DNA from: GCA-002793235 sp965267355
GTDB lineage: Bacteria; Bacteroidota; Bacteroidia; Flavobacteriales_E; Vicingaceae
Reading direction: 5' to 3'
NCBI GenBank assembly: GCA_965267355.1
Contig: OZ253956.1
Coordinates: 2,108,001-2,172,000, forward strand
DNA length: 64,000 nucleotides
Under the pieces are notes generated by a model, which made no database searches, was not told the DNA's origin, and saw only the letters and a program-made list of their open reading frames with translations. Made by a program: the position numbers and the translations under genes. Positions 61,427 to 64,000 of this stretch are shown piece by piece (position 1 is the stretch's first letter; each line of letters begins with the position of its first letter).

Positions 61427-61840
61427 TTAGTTTCCGTAATATTCTACAAAATTGTTTTCTGTTTCTACAATTTTGATGCAGTGTAGTTCACAATTGTGCT
61501 GTTTGATTTCATCCTCTAATTCATTCCAGATACCAATAGCTATAATTTCGGATGAAATAATTTTACCTTTTAAGAAATCTACATCCAGGTTCAAGTTTCT
61601 ATGATCTAATTTTTCAATCACCTTACGTTTAACAATTTCTCCAAGGGTTTTAAGATTCATTACAAATCCAAGTTCTTCGTTAATCTCACCTTTGACAGTA
61701 ATAAACAGTTCGTAATTGTGTCCATGCCAATTTTCGTAGGAGCATTTTCCAAAAATTTTAAAGTTTTGCTCTTCAGACCAATCCTCTCTAAAAAGTCTAT
61801 GAGCTGCGTTAAAGCGTTCTCTTCTGGTTAGGTAAATCAT
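61427..61840 (-). CDS. queD: 6-pyruvoyl-tetrahydropterin/6-carboxytetrahydropterin synthase
   Basis: PTPS/QueD fold, 137 residues. It acts on the FolE product in the queuosine route (or tetrahydropterin synthesis). Zinc His are in AAHRLF and WHGHNYEL; the catalytic-type Cys is in FGKCSYENW, and the partner block is LDHRNLNLDVDFL. The immediate folE neighbour fits a linked pathway. PTPS-III type activity cannot be excluded. Confidence 0.9.
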   Translation of the reverse strand: MIYLTRRERFNAAHRLFREDWSEEQNFKIFGKCSYENWHGHNYELFITVKGEINEELGFVMNLKTLGEIVKRKVIEKLDHRNLNLDVDFLKGKIISSEIIAIGIWNELEDEIKQHNCELHCIKIVETENNFVEYYGN

Positions 61841-61858
61841 AAAGCAAATATAAGTGTA

Positions 61859-62482
61859 CTAAATTACTTTTGAGATAGTTTTTAAATAGTTTAATGAGTT
61901 TGGGCCTTCATTAAATAGTAAATCAATAATACTCATATTTGGAGTAAAGGGATTTCTATCATTAAACACCTGAAGATATTCTGGAAATTGTAGATGTGTT
62001 GAGGCTGATTTTGGATTGAAAGAGTTTCTATAATCATCCATACCTTCTGTATTACTAATGTATTCTTCAGAATTTGATTTGTTGTAATTTAATCCAATAA
62101 GCTCAACTATTTTATGATGAATGGCTTCGTTAAAATCATACAAGTACTTTTGTTCTTGATGGTAAAATGGGTAGAAGTGATCTTCATAAAATTCAAAATA
62201 TGGAGATCTTCTATAGCCAGCTTCAATGGATTTCCAATGAATTTTTTGCCAGTTTTCAGCATAAGAAATCTGAGCTTCTTTAAGGTTTTTTCGCCTTTTT
62301 ACATGTTTTAATGGAATGGAAAGGTTTTGCACTCCGTTTGGTCCCATAATGTAGCTTCTACTTCGATAAGTTTGTTTCACAAAGTGTTCATGAATGTCTA
62401 TAATTATATTTTCATATTGAGTGAGATAATAATAAAACTCAATAGGAGCCATGTAATAAGATGAAAAAATAGCAGTCCCCAT
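61859..62482 (-). CDS. WbqC-family protein
   Basis: Protein of 207 residues of the WbqC-like family linked to O-antigen and capsule loci. Blocks are SSYYMAPIEFYYYLTQYENIIIDIHEHFVKQ, GPNGVQNLSIPLK, WQKIHWKSIEAGYRRSPYFEFYEDHF and a final helix. The enzyme activity is not established. It lies 18 bases before the queD gene and so starts the wbqC-queD-folE run. Confidence 0.88.
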   Translation of the reverse strand: MGTAIFSSYYMAPIEFYYYLTQYENIIIDIHEHFVKQTYRSRSYIMGPNGVQNLSIPLKHVKRRKNLKEAQISYAENWQKIHWKSIEAGYRRSPYFEFYEDHFYPFYHQEQKYLYDFNEAIHHKIVELIGLNYNKSNSEEYISNTEGMDDYRNSFNPKSASTHLQFPEYLQVFNDRNPFTPNMSIIDLLFNEGPNSLNYLKTISKVI

Positions 62483-62550
62483 AATTAAAGTGACAAAACT
62501 AATATTTTTAGTAGCCGTTTTGTTTATAAAAATTCATTAAAATATATACG

Positions 62551-62578
62551 TTGGCAAGATTCGTGCTTGATAATTTCG
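62551..62578 (+). promoter_or_regulatory. Putative promoter of the Lys/Ala/Glu repeat gene
   Basis: TTG at 62551-62553, 17 bases, then TAATTTCG at 62571-62578 (one mismatch to TAnnTTTG). An overlapping second candidate is GATATTTG at 62578-62585. The ATG is at 62601. Confidence 0.4.
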
Positions 62579-62600
62579 ATATTTGTATAGCTAATTTTTA

Positions 62601-64000
62601 ATGATGAAACAGATTCTTAAGTTTTTATTTGTCTTAATTCCTCTTGCAGGATTTACACAAGAAGAAAAGCAATTAAAGCTCTTAATTGCAGGAGAAGTAA
62701 CCGATTATTTTAGCGAGGACGCTATAGTTGGGGCAAGTGTTAAATTAACTAGTGGAGGGAGTTATGTTAGTAACATCGCTACAGGGCGAAAAGGGGAGTA
62801 CGAGTTAGAATTGGATTTTGAAAAAGAGTACATAGTATTATATGAAAAAGCAGGTTATGTACCTAAAAAAATCATTGTGAGTACTAAAGGTGTTCCCCCA
62901 AAAGAACGAAATAAAATTGCGGACTTATTGGTAGAAATGACTCTCTTTAAGAGGGACAAAGATTTACAAGTATCTTTTTTAGATAAGCCGATTGGTAAAG
63001 CTCAATACAGTGCTCAGACCAAAGAGATTGACTGGAACATGGGCTATACAGCTCCTATTGCAAGTAAGTTAAATACTATTTTAACCAATTATGCAGCTCA
63101 GAAAAAAGCTAAAGAAGAAGCAGAGAAACAAAAGCAGAAAGATTACGATAATGCCATGAAAGAAGCAGATAAGTTATTCTTTAAAAAAGAATTTGAACAG
63201 GCAAAATCATTATATCAAAAAGCTGCTGCAATTTTCCCTGATAAAACTGATCCAGGTATAAGAATAGGATTGATAGATAAAGCAATAGCTAAGAAAGAAG
63301 AGGAAGAACGATTGAAAAAAGAAGAGGAAGAGCGAGCAGCAGCAGAAGCAAAGGCTAAAGCAGAAGCAGAAGCAGCTGCTAAGAAAGCAGAAGAGGAGCG
63401 TATTGCAAAAGAGAAAGCAGAAGCAGAGGCAAAGGCTAAGGCAGCAGCAGAAGCAAAAGCTAAGGCAGAAGCAGAAGCAAAGGCAAAAAAGGAAGAAGAA
63501 GAGCGATTAGCAAAAGAGAAAGCAGAAGCAGAAGCAAAGGCTAAGGCAGAAGCAGAGGTAAAAGCTAAAGCAGAGGCAGAAGCAGCCGCTAAAAAAGCAG
63601 AAGAGGAACGTATTGCAAAAGAAAAAGCAGAAGCAGAAGCAAAGGCTAAGGCAGAGGCAGAAGCTAAAGCTAAAGCAGAGGCTGAGGCAGCTGCTAAGAA
63701 AGCAGAAGAGGAACGTATTGCAAAAGAGAAAGCAGAAGCTAAAGCTAAAGCTAAGGCAGAAGCAGAAGCAAAAGCTAAAGCGGAAGCAGAAGCAAAAGCA
63801 AAAAAGGAAGAAGAAGAGCGATTAGCAAAAGAGAAAGCAGAAGCAGAAGCAAAAGCAAAAAAAGAAGCAGAAGCTAAAGCTAAGGCAGAAGCAGAAGCTG
63901 CTGCTAAGAAAGCAGAAGAAGAACGTAAGATAAAAGAAAAAGCAGAGGAAGAAGCTAAGAAAAAAGCCGAAGAAGAAGCAAAAGCAAAAGCCAAAGCAGA
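62601..64000 (+). CDS. Exported carboxypeptidase-regulatory/TPR protein with long KAE helix, cut by window edge
   Basis: No stop codon is reached; 466 codons are visible. There is a signal peptide (ILKFLFVLIPLAGFTQ), then a carboxypeptidase-regulatory-like beta-sandwich (about 28-110, with GEVTDYFSEDAIVGASVKL and ATGRKGEYELELDF). A TPR-like unit (KEADKLFFKKEFEQAKSLYQKAAAIFP) is at about 176-203. From about residue 230 to the edge it is almost only Lys, Ala, Glu and Arg, predicted as one very long helix. Such proteins may span the periplasm in the manner of TolA, but the fold ends outside the window. ATG 62604 is an equal start option. Confidence 0.8.
   Translation, partial: MMKQILKFLFVLIPLAGFTQEEKQLKLLIAGEVTDYFSEDAIVGASVKLTSGGSYVSNIATGRKGEYELELDFEKEYIVLYEKAGYVPKKIIVSTKGVPPKERNKIADLLVEMTLFKRDKDLQVSFLDKPIGKAQYSAQTKEIDWNMGYTAPIASKLNTILTNYAAQKKAKEEAEKQKQKDYDNAMKEADKLFFKKEFEQAKSLYQKAAAIFPDKTDPGIRIGLIDKAIAKKEEEERLKKEEEERAAAEAKAKAEAEAAAKKAEEERIAKEKAEAEAKAKAAAEAKAKAEAEAKAKKEEEERLAKEKAEAEAKAKAEAEVKAKAEAEAAAKKAEEERIAKEKAEAEAKAKAEAEAKAKAEAEAAAKKAEEERIAKEKAEAKAKAKAEAEAKAKAEAEAKAKKEEEERLAKEKAEAEAKAKKEAEAKAKAEAEAAAKKAEEERKIKEKAEEEAKKKAEEEAKAKAKA
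63300..64000 (+). repeat. Lys/Ala/Glu coding repeat array
   Basis: Repeated units of about 100-105 bases alternate two forms: AAKKAEEERIAKEKAEAEAK (from about 63375, 63585, 63691 and 63898) and KAKKEEEERLAKEKAEAEAK (from about 63483 and 63798). The DNA of the copies is nearly identical, so expansion looks recent. The array continues past the window. Confidence 0.85.

Noticed and set aside
63215..63994. Open frame of 259 codons on the minus strand, rich in Ala/Ser/Phe
   Set aside because: It is the antisense of the Lys/Ala/Glu repeat; the plus-strand frame continues from a signal peptide and regulatory domain, which explains the region better.
1..64000. tRNA, rRNA, prophage or integrase-flanked island
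   Set aside because: I looked through all gaps and found no cloverleaf-like or rRNA-like sequence, no integrase and no phage structural gene.

Overview
The window is AT-rich DNA from a member of the Bacteroidota, most likely a free-living Flavobacteriales bacterium. The support is a short SigA-type sigma factor, -7 boxes of the TAnnTTTG kind with few Shine-Dalgarno sites, OmpA/TPR/PD40 envelope proteins, tandem POT peptide transporters behind a DPP-IV, and bacillithiol (BshB1) and LpxB genes. The genus cannot be fixed from this sequence. Genes are packed tightly: no gene-free stretch exceeds 300 bases. I see no rRNA, tRNA, CRISPR array, insertion sequence or prophage.

Layout. 1-8 kb: a ComEC DNA-uptake channel cut by the window edge, divergent from a secreted DRGH nuclease; then SpoIID-like, LpxB and SurE genes and a tandem universal stress protein. 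8-14.5 kb: formate-THF ligase, then small envelope genes (two beta-barrels, a DUF4197 protein, a lipoprotein, a TPR-like protein). 14.5-19 kb: a tight three-gene unit made of an 895-residue outer-membrane protein with twelve Cys/His repeats, a TPMT-family methyltransferase and a class III CoA-transferase, then the primary sigma factor. 20-24.5 kb: a TerB-J-domain co-chaperone, rhomboid protease, thioredoxin-like protein, MnmD-like tRNA methyltransferase and a Cys-cluster protein. 24.5-29.5 kb: an RNA-maturation operon (rlmD, tsaC, cca, a pRiA4b-like gene, miaA). 29.6-32.6 kb: ornithine aminotransferase and PEP carboxykinase, convergent on a shared terminator. 33-39.7 kb: DPP-IV, two POT transporters, thioredoxin. 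40-41 kb: MscS channel and small genes. 41.4-48.2 kb: guaB, three SurA/PpiC-type periplasmic folding factors and MoxR. 48.2-52.3 kb: a TPR protein, an OmpA protein of PorE-like architecture and a polytopic membrane protein. 52.4-57.4 kb: prmC, bshB1, a flippase and an AsnB-type amidotransferase. 57.4-64 kb: an ACP-like tandem membrane protein, fabG and sucD separated by a GC-rich REP-like pair, a zinc peptidase, folE, a QueD-like gene, a WbqC-like gene and a large Lys/Ala/Glu-repeat protein cut by the right edge.

Most of the window is core metabolism and envelope biogenesis. The parts that look least described are the ICH/HGD repeat protein with its methyltransferase and CoA-transferase neighbours (14.5-18.9 kb), the paired repeats in the ornithine aminotransferase leader, the REP-like pair between sucD and fabG, and the internally duplicated ACP-like membrane protein at 57.5-58.1 kb.
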